Source of the DNA: Cladocopium goreaui
Lineage: Eukaryota > Sar > Dinophyceae > Suessiales > Symbiodiniaceae
DNA: 64,000 bases
Assembly: GCA_947184155.2 (NCBI GenBank)
Contig: CAMXCT020000314.1
Location: forward strand, 205,023 to 269,022
Direction of reading: 5' to 3'
This document shows, piece after piece, positions 37,386-49,622 of the stretch (position 1 is the stretch's first letter; each line of letters starts with the position of its first letter). A model generated the notes under the pieces. The model was not told where the DNA came from, searched no databases, and saw nothing but the letters and a program-made list of their open reading frames with translations. Position numbers and translations under genes: made by a program.

Positions 37386-39700
37386 TAAACCAAATAGGAT
37401 CTATAAATTCCTGGCCTCTTTGGCTACCCCATTTGGAAGTCCAACCATTGCTATCAGTCTACCCGTCCCGACTGGGCTGATTTTGTGATGGTGTGCTTGT
37501 CTTTCCAGGAGGTGGTAGATGTTTGTGTTGCTAAACTTGGGTGCCGGAATGCGAATACATCGCGTCCTTTCCAATGCCCAAACTCGCTGCCTTTGAATTG
37601 GAATTCAAACTCGACTAGTTGCCAGACTATGTGTATGGCGACCGCCGTCCATTACAGAGCTGAGCTACAATCTGGTCATGATTGAAGGACACCCGGTATG
37701 GAGTGGCCGTGCTCAACATGCGTATGGACATCTCCTTTTCACTGACATTGAGGACGGTACCTAGCAGATCGAACAGCTGCAAATCACTAACCGGGAGGTA
37801 ATTCCGCACGGAATTCGATGTGAAGGACTTTTGCGGGTCCTATCATGAGTAAGTTTTGACCTCCCAGACCATTAGCGCATATTTAGCATGCTATTACAGG
37901 CAGCTGGCAAAGGGTGCAACAGCTTACACACGGTCCCAATTGAAGGAAGATTTTTTTTTCCGTCCAACGCCTTCATGGCTTCCGCCAGGTCGTTCAACAT
38001 GTTCAATTGCATGTTGCAAACTAGTGTTAATTAACTGATGAATTGTAATTCTCATGCAGGGCTGTCAACTTGTCGATAGCTACAAAAGTGCTGGTAATGG
38101 ACCTGTACGCAGTCCAGCGAGCAGTCCCAGCAAGAAACCAAACCAAAAACCAAAACACAAACAAAAGAAAACAAGCAAACAAAACACGCAAAACAACAAC
38201 CAAAAACAAACAAAAACAACAGAGAAGAGGGATCGCTACCAGCAATGAGAATAACATGCAAGATGACATCTTGTGTGTCATTATGAATATGGCTACCGAA
38301 AAATCATCAAACAAATCAAACACAGAACCACAAGGGGGCCAAGCAAGAGGGTGATAGAAGCAACAAAGCTCAATGCGGAAACCAGGGATCCCCCCAGCCA
38401 GGATCCCGAGATCACAGAGAGCAGCCATTAAGGCATAACATTCACCCTGGCATTTCGAAGCAAACACCGACAACGCCGGGTCGCAACGAAAGGGGTGAAA
38501 AATAAATAAACGGTGAAACAGGAGGTGAGACATAATCTATTGTGAAAAATTAAAGGCAGTAGTTACGGCATTCAGGGCGCACTCAGAGCCCGCTCAGTAG
38601 TTCTTTTCCAATCCTCATCATCATTAGGAGCTGTGGTGCACTCTTGCAGTGCATGCTGGTTTCAAAACTGTATCCAATGCGATCGAGTTAGCGATAATCA
38701 CTAGCTCGACAGCATTGATGGAGGCTTGCAAGCGTGGAGCGGAGCTCCTTAACCCAGATTGGTCGACTGACCTGAAAATGCAGCAGCTGTTGTGTCAGCA
38801 ACGCAATGCTGTTCTGGCATTCAATTTTGTGGATAGGGACCAATATTGTCAGTGAAATGTTCAGCCCATGAAGAAGCTGTTTGTAAGAAAATCGCTACAT
38901 GGACGCCGGTGGTCGCATGCAGCTTGGCAAATCATATCAACCAAAACACAAACAAAAAATACAAGGCAAGACGCAGATCTCCCAGTCAGATTTGCGTCTC
39001 ACCGTCCAAAAGACAGCAAAGCAAACAGCGAACGGGGCAAGAGCCCAAGAAGAACAACCACAAAAGATTTACCAAGGACACAGTGGTAAAAACCCACTCG
39101 CAATAAACTCAAAACCTTGCAGCAAACGAATTAGTAGCCACCCAGAAAAGTGAGAAATGCGAGCTACGTCGTTGCCAGGATGGTCACATACCTAGCCCTG
39201 TATGACTGCGCTGTCGTCGCCACTGGGCCGCTCCCCGCAATGGGGAGAGGCACAAGACACCCACCAATGTCATATTCCTCCTGCTCGTGCTTACGCCCTC
39301 TGGTACTTGCTCTTTCTCGGAACTTGGGCACATGAACAAGAACTCGTAAGTGGACTCTGAGAGGCTGGGTTAGGCAACAGTGTATAGTAATCGCGACTTA
39401 TTGTTGTTTTCCGCAACCAGCCACTAAAAACTTATCTGTTTCAGGGTGGACATGACTACCGTGCCAAGTCAAGAAGAATACCGTTCCAGGCACTATGAAG
39501 TATGGTCAGCACCTAGTTGTTGTGCCTATCGACATGCTTGCAGCAGCTATAGACTCATTATCAAACTATGCATTGTCTCGAAGGCGCCAAGCTGAAAAAT
39601 ATCTGCAGAATTGTTCAGGTGCTCCCAGAATGTCTTCGTCTGAGCAAAGTACCTGCAATGCATTGTAACATAGCAAAAACAAAGGGTCAGCCTAAAATCC
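37386..39700. other. Non-coding stretch with A/C-rich runs
   Basis: No supported gene. An A/C-rich run (ACCAAAAACCAAAACACAAA type) lies at 38130-38230 with a second, weaker one at 38930-39060; both create lysine/glutamine-rich artefact ORFs. Confidence 0.5.
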
Positions 39701-39708
39701 AGAATAAA

Positions 39709-40470
39709 GACCTTTCATCGCCGGCTGCAGTCACTTTACACGGAAAAACCCAAGGTTTCGTCCTCCGGCATCCAAAACATAGGCCATGCAACATCATACA
39801 GCAATTACAATGCGGTTTGCAGCACCAACTCGCAAACTTGCACCTATCTACGCACAGAACAACACCAGAACACCAGATGACAAGTCATGCAACCATTCCA
39901 ATGCCATCTGCAACCAGAAATTCCAAACACCCTATAACGACGCACACACAAGCAGACCCAAAGCAGCTTCAAGCCACCATTACACTGCGGCAACAGCCGC
40001 ACAGACGAGGTACCTTTCATCGCCGGCTGCAACAGAGCCCTTGCAACATCAGCATCATGCAGCCATTCCAATGCGCATCTGCAAGCACAAATTCCAAAAC
40101 ACCCTATAATTACACACACACAAGCACACCCAAAGCAACTTGAAGCCACTGTTACAATGCGGAAAAAAAAAGGCAAACCGACGGCAGCCGCAACCGTCGT
40201 ACAAACGAGGTACCTTTCATCGCCGGCTGCAGCCACTTTACACGGCAAAACACAAGGTTTCGTGCTCCGGCTTCTTCCCCGAAAATAGAGCCCATGCAAC
40301 ATCATGCAGCCATTACAATGCGGTTTGCAGCATCAACTCGCAAACTTGCACCCATCTACGCACGTGGCAACATCAAATAACGACAATGAAGCAGCATTTC
40401 CAATGAAATCTGCAACCAGAAATTCAAGAACAGCATAGAACTACGCACACAGGAACAACCACTAGTTGCA
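39709..40470 (+). repeat. Degenerate tandem repeat around CTTTCATCGCCGGCTGCA
   Basis: The phrase CCTTTCATCGCCGGCTGCA occurs at about 39712, 40014 and 40212. Long flanking matches follow it (ACTTTACACGG, AATGCGGTTTGCAGCA, AACTCGCAAACTTGCACC). A second motif, AAATTCCAAA(C/A)ACCCTATAA, recurs at about 39920 and 40090. No gene. Confidence 0.75.
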
Positions 40471-40479
40471 AAACACACA

Positions 40480-41390
40480 CAACCCTTCATCAAAGTGAGT
40501 TCTTTTCTGACGTGTTGTTATGTAAAGTCTCACACCACCCTTCATCAAAGTCAGTTCTTTTGGGGTGCATTGTTATGTAGTGTTCATCAAGGTCAATTCT
40601 TTTCTGATGTTTTGTTATGTAATGTAAAGTCTCACACCACCCTTCATCAAGGTCAAGTCTTTTGTGATGTTTTGTTATGTAATGTAAAGTCTCACACCAC
40701 CCTTCATCAAGGTCAATCCTTGTGTGATTTATTGTTATGTAATGTAAAGTCTCACACCACCCTTCATCAAGGTCAATCCTTTTGTGATGTATTAATATAA
40801 AGTGTAAAGTCTCACACCACCCTTCATCAAGGTCAAGTCTTTTGTAATGTATTGTTATGTAATGTAAAGTCTCAGATCACCCTTCATCAAGGTCAAGTCT
40901 TTTGTGATGTATTGTTATAAAGTGTAAAGTCTCACACCACCCTTTATCAAGGTCAAGTTTTTTGTGATGTATTGTTATGTAATGTAAAGTCTCAGACCAC
41001 CCTTCATCAAGGTCAAATCTTTTATGATATATTGTTATGTAATGTAAAGTTTCAGACCACCCTTCATCAAGGTCAAGTCTTTTGTGATGTATGTAATGTA
41101 AAGTCTCACACCACCCTTCATGAAGGTTAATTTTTTTTGTGATGTATTGTTATGTAATGTAAAGTTTCAGACCACCCTTCATCAAGGTCAAGTCTTTTGT
41201 GATGTATTGTTATGTAATGTAAAGTCTCACACCACCCTTCATGAAGGTCAATTTTTTTTGTGATGTATTATTATGTAATGTAAAGTCTCATACCACCCTT
41301 TATCAAGGTTAATTTTTTTGTGATGTATTGTTATGTAATGTAAAATTTCAGACCACCCTTTATCAAGGTCAAGTCTCAGTCGCGTCACCC
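40480..41390 (+). repeat. 60-bp minisatellite, about 15 copies
   Basis: Units of about 60 bp: TCACACCACCCTTCATCAAG, then GTCAAGTCTTTTGTGATG, then TATTGTTATGTAATGTAAAG. Successive copies diverge gradually toward T/A. The 101-codon ORF at its left end is an artefact of the 60-bp period. Confidence 0.9.
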
Positions 41391-41694
41391 TTTATTATTT
41401 CAAGTCTCAGAATTTTATTTATCCGTAACACCGAAATATTGCTTCCCAATTTCCTTTAATAAATATTAAAATAAAATAAAATTATATTATTTTTTCTATA
41501 TTTTCAGATCATCCATTATTTAATTATTTTTTTTTATTTTTCCTACTTCTGCTTTTTCAAATCTTGATATTATTCGAAATTTGACCTTTAAATAATTTTT
41601 TTAAAGAATCGAGTAATATCAATAGTTAAAAAAAATTAAATAAATTAATTATTTTTTTAAAAAATAATTTATATTATAAATTTTAAATTTATCA
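41391..41694. other. AT-rich tail
   Basis: Very AT-rich with long A and T runs and no gene. It includes CTGCTTTTTCAAATCTTGAT...TTCGAAATTTGAC, a faint match to 51550-51590 (CTGCTTTTCATCTGTCCATA...GGAAGTTTGAC). Confidence 0.6.
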
Positions 41695-41757
41695 GTAGTA
41701 CCGTATAAGGCGGTGGCGGAAATTTCAAAAATAGGAAACCTATAGGAGAGGTCGGAA
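41695..41757 (+). repeat. GTACCG module, copy 1
   Basis: GTAGTACCGTATAAGGCGG followed by TGGCGGAAATTTCAAAAATA and GGAAACCTATAGGAGAG. Also at 43330 and 48420. Here it is followed by a (TGTAG)n-like array (41760-41960). Confidence 0.85.
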
Positions 41758-41960
41758 TGTAATTGTATAGTGGAGTGTAATTTAGTGTAGTGGAGTGTAG
41801 TGGAAGGTAGCGTAGTGTAGTATAATGTATTGTAGTGTAATTGAGTCTAATTGAGTGCAGTGTAGTGTCGTGGAGTGCAGTGCACTAGAATATAGTGAAG
41901 GTCTAGTTGTAGTTGTTGTAGTGTAGTATATTGGAATATAGTATGGTAGAGTTTTGGTTA
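41758..41960 (+). repeat. (TGTAG)n-like array
   Basis: Irregular GTAGTGTAGTGGAGTG repeats directly after GTACCG module copy 1. Confidence 0.85.
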
Positions 41961-42029
41961 TAATTAAAAATGCTTCAAAACCCTTACATTTTACTTTTTT
42001 AAAACAAGGTAGAAAATCCCTTGCGTCTA

Positions 42030-42600
42030 TCTCACGAAACGACATCTAATCTCCAAAAGTAATCCGACTCCCTGATGTTTTTAATATTTTGATTTCAAAA
42101 TATATTTCACGATACAATAGTATGTATTTTTTCGACATCTAAACCTCCAAAAATGGTCCGAACCCCGAGGGTTTTTATTATTTTAATCTAGAAATGTATT
42201 TCGCGCCACAGCAGCGTGTACTTTTTCAATAACATCTCAACTTCCAAAAGTAGTCCGGAAGTAATATATTTTATATATTTTAATTTAGAAATGTATTTCG
42301 TACCACAAACGGTGTGTATTTTTTCGACATCTCAAGTGCCAAAAGTAGTCCGCACCTAATATGTTTTGTATCTTTCATCGCTCCTCTAGCCAGCTAGCTC
42401 CGCACCCACCACTTTGGTAAGTCTACTTTTCGACCCTCCGGAGCCATAAATCATTAAAAAAACAAAATATTTCGCGACTTTCCTACCTGTTCGCATACCT
42501 TCATCTTCTTTTTCCTAATTTTTCCTCTTCTCTAATTTTCTTTTTATTCTTCTCTTTTCTCTAACTCTTCCCATCTCTACTTTTCATCTATCGAAAATTT
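42030..42600 (+). repeat. AT-shifted copy of the 'CCAAAAGTGGTCCGAA' block
   Basis: Three to four degenerate units of about 85-95 bp (CTCCAAAA.TGGTCCGAA ... TTTTAAT.TAGAAATGTATTTC ... GTATTTTTTCGACATCT), then a unique part (CTAGCTCCGCACCCACCACTTT; CGACCCTCCGGAGCCATAAA). It aligns along its length with 51060-51600. Most differences are A/T here against G/C there. Confidence 0.8.
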
Positions 42601-42935
42601 AATTTCCTTCAATAAAATAATCATCAAAATCTTAATCATTAAAAATTAATAATATTTTTATTATATATTTTTAATAAATAATTAATATATCTTTTTAAAA
42701 TTAATATTTAAAATAATTAATATTTTTAATATATTATAAAAATATATAAAAAAAATTCCAATATATTAAAATAAATAAATATCATTAAATTTAATCCCAA
42801 AATTAATTAATAAAAATACAAAAAATAACAATTACTATTTTTTATTCGCCAACAAATATCGCGAGATTTTCAATTATTCGTTACGCAACAAATCACAACA
42901 TCTTAATATTAAAAAAAAAAATATTATTACATAAA
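42601..42935. other. Extremely AT-rich stretch
   Basis: Nearly pure A and T with a few C/G. No gene and no simple period. Confidence 0.7.
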
Positions 42936-43332
42936 ACGGGACGCCTGTCGAAAAAGTGGGCGCCCCTGTCGGAAACCCGACACTTGTACCCGGAATTGAT
43001 CCAATACATCATATAATTATGCCAAAAGTCCCAAATTTTCCGGAAATTTCGGACGAAACCCCGAATTTTCACGGAAATTTGGTAATTTAGGAATTTCCTA
43101 AAGTGGCAAATTTTCCGGAAAATTGGTGCTTCGGGATTTTAACTGAACCGCGAAATTTTCCCGAAAATTGGTGCTTCGGGAGGTCGACTTAACCGCGACT
43201 TTTGGCAGAACAACTCGCATCGCAATGCCTGATTTAGGGGTACCCGAATTTTAGGACAACGGGATGCTTGTCGAAAAAATGGGCGCTCCGGTCGGAAACC
43301 ACGTATTTATAGCCGGAATTGATGCAATATAC
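42936..43332 (+). repeat. TTCCGGAAAT block with flanking duplicate
   Basis: CGGGACGCCTGTCGAAAAAG (42936) recurs as CGGGATGCTTGTCGAAAAAA (43259), each leading into GGAATTGATxCAATA. Between them are repeated AATTTTCCGGAAAT and GGTGCTTCGGGA phrases. A diverged AT-richer copy lies at 45008-45170. Confidence 0.75.
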
Positions 43333-43446
43333 CAGAAGTACCGCACAAGGAGGTGGCGGAAGTTTCAAAAATAAGAAACCTATAGGAGAGATTAGTTATT
43401 GTGAATCCGGGATGGCAGAGCGAATCCACTGATGGACCGAAAGGTG
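43327..43446 (+). repeat. GTACCG module, copy 2
   Basis: AGTACCGCACAAGGAGGTGG through GATGGCAGAGCGAATCCACT and GATGGACCGAAAGGTG. The full module is about 110 bp and matches 48420-48535. Followed immediately by (CTAT)n. Confidence 0.85.
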
Positions 43447-43890
43447 CTTGCGGTCTCCTCTCTTTCTCTCTCTTTCTCTCACTATCTACCTACCTACCTA
43501 TCTATTTTCTATGTATCTATCTATCTATCTATCTCTCTCTCTCTCATCTAATTACCTATCTATCTATCTATCTATCGATCTATCTATCAATCTATCTCTC
43601 TCTCTCTCTCTTTCATCTAATTACCTATCTATCTATCTATCTGTCTGTCTGTCTATCTATCTTCTATCTATCTATCTATCTATCAATCAATCTATCTCTC
43701 TCTCTCTTTCATCTAATTACCTATCTATCTATCTGTCTGTCTGTCTGTCTATCTATCTTCTATCTATCTATCTATCTATCTATCTCTCTATCTCTCTCTC
43801 TCTCTTTCATCTGTCTATCTGTCTAGTTGTCTACCTGTCTATCTGTCTATCTATCTATCTGTCTATCTGTCTACCTGTCTATCTGTGGTG
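43447..43890 (+). repeat. (CTAT)n/(CTGT)n microsatellite
   Basis: Tetranucleotide array with CT-rich interruptions. The YLSIYLSI-type ORFs (141 and 152 codons) are artefacts. Confidence 0.95.
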
Positions 43891-43894
43891 CAGC

Positions 43895-44610
43895 GTCATT
43901 CAGTGAAATGTAGTGTAGTGTATGTAATGTAGTATAGTGTAGTGGGATGTAGTGTAGTGTAGTGTAATGTAGTGTAGTGTAGTGAAATTTCGTGTAGTGG
44001 AGTGTAGTTGTGTAGTCGTAGGTGTAGTTGTAGTGTAGTGGAGTGTAGTGTAGTGTAATGTAGTGAAGTGTAGTGGAAGGTAGTGTAATGTAGTGAAGTG
44101 TAGTGGAAGGTAGTGTAGTGTAGTGTAGTAAATGTAGTGGAGTGTAGTTCTGCAGTTGTAGCTGTAGTTGTAGTGTAGTGGAGTGTATTGAAGTGTAGTG
44201 TAATGTAGTGAAGTGTAGTGGAAGGTAGTGTAGTGTAGTGTAAAGTAGCGTAGTGTAGTGTAATTTAGTGTAGTGGAGTGTAGTGTAGTTGTGTAGTTGT
44301 AGTTGTAGTGTAGTGTAGTGTAGTGTAATGTAGTGGATGTAGTGTAATGTAGTGTAGTGTGTTTTAGTGTAGTGGAGTGTATGGAGTGAGTGTAGTTGTA
44401 GTTGTAATGTAGCGGAGTGTAGTGTAATGTAGTGAAGTGTAGTGGAAGGTAGTGTATTGTAGTGTAATGTAGTGTAGTGTACTGTAATTTAATGTAGTGG
44501 AATGTAGTGGAGTGTAGTGGAGTGTAGTTGTGTAGTTATAGGTGTTGTGGAGCGTAGTGTAATGTAGTGGAGTATAGTGTAATGTAGTGTATTGTAGTGA
44601 AATAAAGTAA
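43895..44610 (+). repeat. (TGTAG)n array
   Basis: About 700 bp of GTAGTGTAGTGGAGTG-type repeats, adjoining the CTAT array. Confidence 0.95.
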
Positions 44611-44624
44611 AACGAGATTTGAAC

Positions 44625-44975
44625 TAAGCTCCAAAAGTGGTCCGAATCTTGGTGGTTTTAATATTTTAACTTTAACATGTGTTTCGCGCCATAACGGCAT
44701 GTATTTTTTCGATATCTCGACCTCCAAAAGTGGCGTAAATATATGATATGGTGATTTTAACATTTTAATTTCTAAAAATTGTCTGATATCGAGATGTTTT
44801 GTATATTTATATTGGAAATATGTTTTTTTTCGACATCTTAATTTTTAAAAATAATCCGAAAATGGTGTATTTTTTAAATTTTAATTTAGAAATATTTTTT
44901 ACACCACAACACTTCTTTCTACCTCTCACCTACTCTGCTTTTTATTTGTTTATATTGTCGGAAATTTACTTTCTA
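44625..44975 (+). repeat. Second AT-shifted 'CCAAAAGTGGTCCGAA' block
   Basis: Same unit order as 42030-42600 and 51060-51345 (CTCCAAAAGTGGTCCGAAT; TTTCGCGCCATAACGGCATG; TTTTTTCGATATCTCGACCT). Ends with CTGCTTTTTATTTG...TTGTCGGAAATTTAC, matching 51550-51590. Confidence 0.75.
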
Positions 44976-45007
44976 AATTTCCTTTAATTATATAATTATA
45001 TTATAAA

Positions 45008-45515
45008 CAGGTAAATTGGCCGGAATTTTCGGACGAAACCTCTAATTTTTACGGAAATTTAAATATTTCGGAATTTCCGAGATTTATAAATTTTCTGGCA
45101 TATTGGCACTACGGGATTTTAACTCAACCGCGAGATTTTCCCGTAATTTAATACTTCGAAAATTCACCTCCATTTTCTTTCTTTTTTATACCGGATACTC
45201 TCTAGTATTTTAATAATATTTTATTTTTTAAATATTATATTACATATATATTAATAATATATCAATAATATTAAAAATGTATTTCAATTATATTTTTATA
45301 ATTTATAATATTTATTTATTTCTAATTTTTACAATTATAATATTTTTTTTACAATAATTATCACTTTATTAATATATCAATTATATCTTTATAATTATAT
45401 TTATATATTATTTTTGTTTAAAATTTAAAATTATATAAATAATTAATTTAATATAATATAAATAAAACCACTATTTTTTTTAAGTTAAAAAATATACGTT
45501 TTTAATTGGTCAAAT
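45008..45515 (+). repeat. AT-rich copy of the TTCCGGAAAT block and AT tail
   Basis: GGCCGGAATTTTCGGACGAAAC to about 45170 parallels 43030-43200. Then about 330 bp of almost pure A/T. No gene. Confidence 0.7.
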
Positions 45516-45834
45516 CAAATTTATATTACCCATGGATATAAACCTATCGTTCCCTTTTATATCATATATAGATCTTGGCCCAATATACACAGATAAGGCC
45601 ATTGAACCAAAAGCGGAACAGGGTGGCATGCTTTGGTGCTTGAGCGCTGTTATACGGCGCTCTTTCTTCAGACAGGCAGCAGAGCTATCGCGCTCCTGCA
45701 CAACCTGGTTGGACGCTGTGCTGTCGCCTTAACTTGCTTTGGTGTGCGTGGGAAAGATAGCATGGGAGAAACTTCAAACCGACCTTTGTGACAAGTGACG
45801 CCAGAGCCTTGCCGGGCTCAAGGATGAGCGAAGG
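45516..45834. other. Short unique stretch
   Basis: Return to normal base composition. No gene supported. Confidence 0.4.
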
Positions 45835-47100
45835 CAACAAGAAGGAAGACCAGCTGGGAGACAAGCTGAGAGACAAGCTGGGAGACAAGCGGGGAACTGG
45901 GAGACAAAAGCTGGGAGACAGGGAGACAAGGGAGACAAGGGAGACAAGGCCTCGGCAAGGCTAACACACCATCCAACAACAAGAAGGCAGACAAGCTGGG
46001 AGACAAGCTGAGACAAGCGGGGGGACAAGCTGGGAGTCAAGCTGGGAGACAAGGCCTCGGGAAGGCGGACACACCATCCAACAGAGGGAAGCAAGAAGGA
46101 AGACAAGCTGGGAGACAACGGGCGCAAGCCTCGGGCAGGCGGACGCACCGTCCAACAGAGGGAAACAAGAAGGAAGGCAAGCTGGGAGACAAGGGCGACA
46201 AGGCCGGGAAGGTGGACACACCATAAAACAAACGGAAGCAAGAAGGAAGACAGGCTGGAGACAAGCTGGGAGACAAGCGGAGACACGCTGGAAGACAAAG
46301 GAGACAAGGCTTCGGAAGGTGGACGCGCCGTCCAACAAAGCGAAACAAGACGAAAGACAAGCTGGGAGACAAGGGGACAAGGCCGGCGGGCACACCATCC
46401 AACAGAGTGAAACAAGAGGGGAAGCAAGAAGGGAGACACGTTGGGAGACAAGATTTGGAGACAAGCTTTGGAGACAGGCTTTGGAGACAAGGGAGACAAG
46501 GCCTCGGGAAGCGCGGACACACCATCCAACAAAGGGAATCAAGAAGGGAGACAAGCTGGGAAGCAAGGAAAAGAAAGTCTCGGGAAGGCGGACGCACCAT
46601 CGAACAAAGGGAAACAAGAAGAAAGACAAGCTGGGAAACAAGGGGGGGACAAGCGGGGAGACAAGCGGAGACAAGCTGGGAGGCAAGCTGGGAGACAATA
46701 GCTGGGAGACAGGGAGGCAAGGGAGACAAGGGAGACAAGGCCTCGGGAATGCGGACAAGCCGTCCAACAACAGATGGCCACAAGAAGGAAGACAAGCTGA
46801 GACAAGCGGAGAGACAAGCAAGCTGGGAGACAGGGAGACAAGGGAGACAAGGCCTCGGGAATGCGGACAAGCCGTCCAACAACAGATGGCCACAAGAAGG
46901 AAGACAAGCTGAGACAAGCGGAGAGACAAGCAAGCTGGGAGACAAGCTGGGAGACAGGGAGACAAGGGAGACAAGGCCTCGGGAAGGTGGACTCACCACC
47001 CAACAAAGGGAAACAAGAAGCTGGGGGGACAATGGGGGACAAGGGGAGACAAGACCTCGGGAGGGCGGATACACCATCCAACACCAAGGTGGACACCTTA
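45835..47100 (+). repeat. GGGAGACAAG minisatellite with long-period copies
   Basis: Short units (CTGGGAGACAAG, GGAGACAAGG) alternate with CCTCGGGAAGGCGGACACAC and CATCCAACAAAGGGAAAC in a loose higher-order period. A stretch of about 118 bp is duplicated almost exactly at about 46730-46850 and 46850-46965. Long leucine/proline/serine ORFs on the minus strand (up to 408 codons) and lysine-rich ones on the plus strand are artefacts. Confidence 0.9.
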
Positions 47101-47149
47101 AGAAAGCAGAAAGAACCCCTAACAGTACACTGTTCGGGGACAAATGGTT

Positions 47150-47425
47150 CTTGTGACATTTCCATGTGCGTTTCGACTGAGTAGGCTTGCACAAAATGGT
47201 TGTCCCGGTCTTGGGGCGCGGCATTTTTCCTATAAATTCTTGTATAAAATGGTTCTTCCCCATGTGGGTTTCAAGTGCGCAGGCTTACACAAAACGGTTG
47301 TCCCGGTCTTGGCCTGCGACATTTTACCTGAAAACTCTCGCATAAAATGGCTCTTCTCAGATGTCCATGTGCATGTCGGCCGCGCAGGCTCACACAAAAT
47401 GGTTGTCCCGGCCTTGGTCCTTGCG
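47150..47425 (+). repeat. Three units of about 100 bp (ACACAAAATGGTTGTCCCGG)
   Basis: GGCTTGCACAAAATGGTTG, GGCTTACACAAAACGGTTG and GGCTCACACAAAATGGTTG occur at about 47184, 47280 and 47387, each followed by TCCCGGTCTTGG or a near match. Confidence 0.8.
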
Positions 47426-48000
47426 TGATCTTGTCCGAGTCCTTGTCAGACGATCTTGTGGATTGTGGAGATCCTGGCAGGTCCTGGCATGAAAATCTTG
47501 CAGGTGCCATGTCTTAGAGGTGCTTTTATGATAGCTCTTATGAGACTCCTTGGGAAATTCTTGTATCAAGATCTTGTTCGATCCTCTCCAGCAGCAGCAA
47601 ATCCTTTTCTGACGATCTTGTAACATTCTTTCAAGAGTCCTGGCATGAAGATCTCGGCCAAAGTCTTTTACAACTCTTTGTGACAAGATCTTGTGGCGAT
47701 CCTGTAGCGCCATGCTGTCAGAGGCGTTTGCGTGATCTTGTACAGGTCCTTACTAGACGCTCTCGAAGGAAGAAGTCCTAGTGAAACCCTCTCGGTGTCC
47801 TTACATGATCTGGTACAGGTCCTTGTGAGAAGCTCTTGTGGATATCCTGTTGAAATCTTCCTCAAAGAAGGTCCTTGCACTAAGATCTTGAAGATGCTCT
47901 GCGTTGGTGCTTCTGCAATTTCTTCTGGGATTTTCCTAGGAAGTTCTTGTCTGAAGATCTTGTGAAATCTTCTACATAGATCTGCATAGAAAGTCCTGCT
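47426..48000 (+). repeat. Degenerate GATCTTGT/CCTTGT repeats
   Basis: Loose repeats of GATCTTGTG, GTCCTTGT and CCTGGCATGAA with irregular spacing. No gene. Confidence 0.6.
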
Positions 48001-48419
48001 GCTGCCGTTGCGATCATGTCTAACCTCATCTGTTACTGTTCCACAGCTACTGTTGCTTGTGTCTGGTACATTGACTTCCTACCCCCGACACTGTTTGGGG
48101 TTTCTTGCCGGTGGAAGTGAATGGGAGCACAAAAGCAGAAACATCACATAATAGCTGCATGTAGCCACGAACCTGTGCTCATTCCATACGGCCAAATCAA
48201 GTTGCTTGCCTTTATATCAGAACTGTGCATCCAAATGGCCTGATTGACCAAAGCAAGACTATGCAACACACATGTTAGAAGTAAAAAAAGACCATGTACA
48301 TTTCTTAAACTCCAAGAACCAAGACATTAAGAATGCAGGCTTTGAACGGCTTTGAAACTGCAAACTGTTTGTAAATTTTGTAAACTACATAGATCCGGGT
48401 AGACCTCTGTAGAATGCTA
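48001..48419. other. Unique non-coding stretch
   Basis: No ORF or repeat of note. Confidence 0.4.
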
Positions 48420-48540
48420 CCAGTAGTACCGCACAAGGCGGTGGCGGAAGTTTCAAAAAATGGAAACCTATAGGACAGATTGGTTGTTGTGAATCATTGA
48501 TGGCAGAGCAAAGCCACTGATGGATCGAAAGGTGATTGAT
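48420..48540 (+). repeat. GTACCG module, copy 3
   Basis: AGTAGTACCGCACAAGGCGG through GATGGCAGAGCAAAGCCACT and GATGGATCGAAAGGTG, closely matching 43327-43446. Immediately followed by CT/CTAT repeats. Confidence 0.88.
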
Positions 48541-49586
48541 GTCTCCCTTTCTCTCTCTCTCTCTCTTTTTCTCTCTCTCTGATTATTTACCTACCTACCT
48601 ACCGATCTATCTATCTTTCTATCTATCTATCCATCCACCCATCCATCCATCCATTCTATCATTCTATCATTCTATCTATCTTTCTATCTACCTATCTATC
48701 TATCTATCTAGCTAGCTAGCTAGCTCTCTCTCTATCTGTCTATCTATCTAATCAATCTAATCTCTCCGTCCATCCACCCATCCATCCATCCATCCATGCA
48801 TTCTATCTATCTATCTATCTATCCATGCATCCATCTATCTATCTATCTATCTATCTAGCTCTCTCTCTCTCTCTATCTATCTGTCTATCTGTCTATCTAT
48901 CTATCTATCTATCTGTCTATCCATCTGTCTATCTATCGATCTATCTAGATGTCTATCTATCTATCTATCTGTCTGTCTGTCTGCCTGTCTGTCTGTCTGT
49001 CTGCCTGTCTATTCTATTGATCTATCTATCTATCTAATCTATCTAATCTATCTAATCTATCTAATCTATCTATCTATTTATCCATCCATCTATCTATCTA
49101 TCTCATCTGTCAATCTAACTCTGTATCTACCTATCTACCTATCTACCTATCTAGCTAGCTAGCTAGCTATCTATCTAACCTATCTAACCTATCTAACCTA
49201 TCTAACCTATCTAACCTATCTAATCTATCTAATTTTTCTAATCTATCTAATCTATCTAATCTATCTAATCTAATCTAATCTATCTAATCTATCTATCTAT
49301 CTATCTGTCTGTCTATCTATCTATCTATGTATCTATCTATCTATCTATCTATCTATCTGTCTCTCTCTGTCTCTCGCTGTCTATCTATCTATCTATCTGT
49401 CTAATCTGTCTAATCTATCTGATCTATCTGATCTATCTAATCTATCTAATCTATCTAATCTATCTATCTATCTACCTACCTTTCTATCTATCTATCTATC
49501 TGTCTATCTATCTAATCTATCTAATCTATCTAATCTATCTAATCTATCTAATCTATCTAATCTATCTAATCTATCTAATCTATCTA

Positions 49587-49622
<36 letters not shown>

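Noticed and set aside
38054-39153. Lys/Gln/Asn-rich ORFs at 38054-38354 and 38846-39153
   Set aside because: They come from A/C-rich low-complexity runs (ACCAAAAACC type) and are open in more than one frame.
45774-47263. Minus-strand ORFs of 252, 337, 408 and 217 codons rich in Leu/Pro/Ser/Cys and plus-strand ORFs rich in Lys/Gly
   Set aside because: All are translations of the GGGAGACAAG minisatellite, open in several frames on both strands; no domain-like variation.
43401-49037. YLSIYLSI-type ORFs resembling membrane proteins
   Set aside because: Direct translations of CTAT microsatellites.
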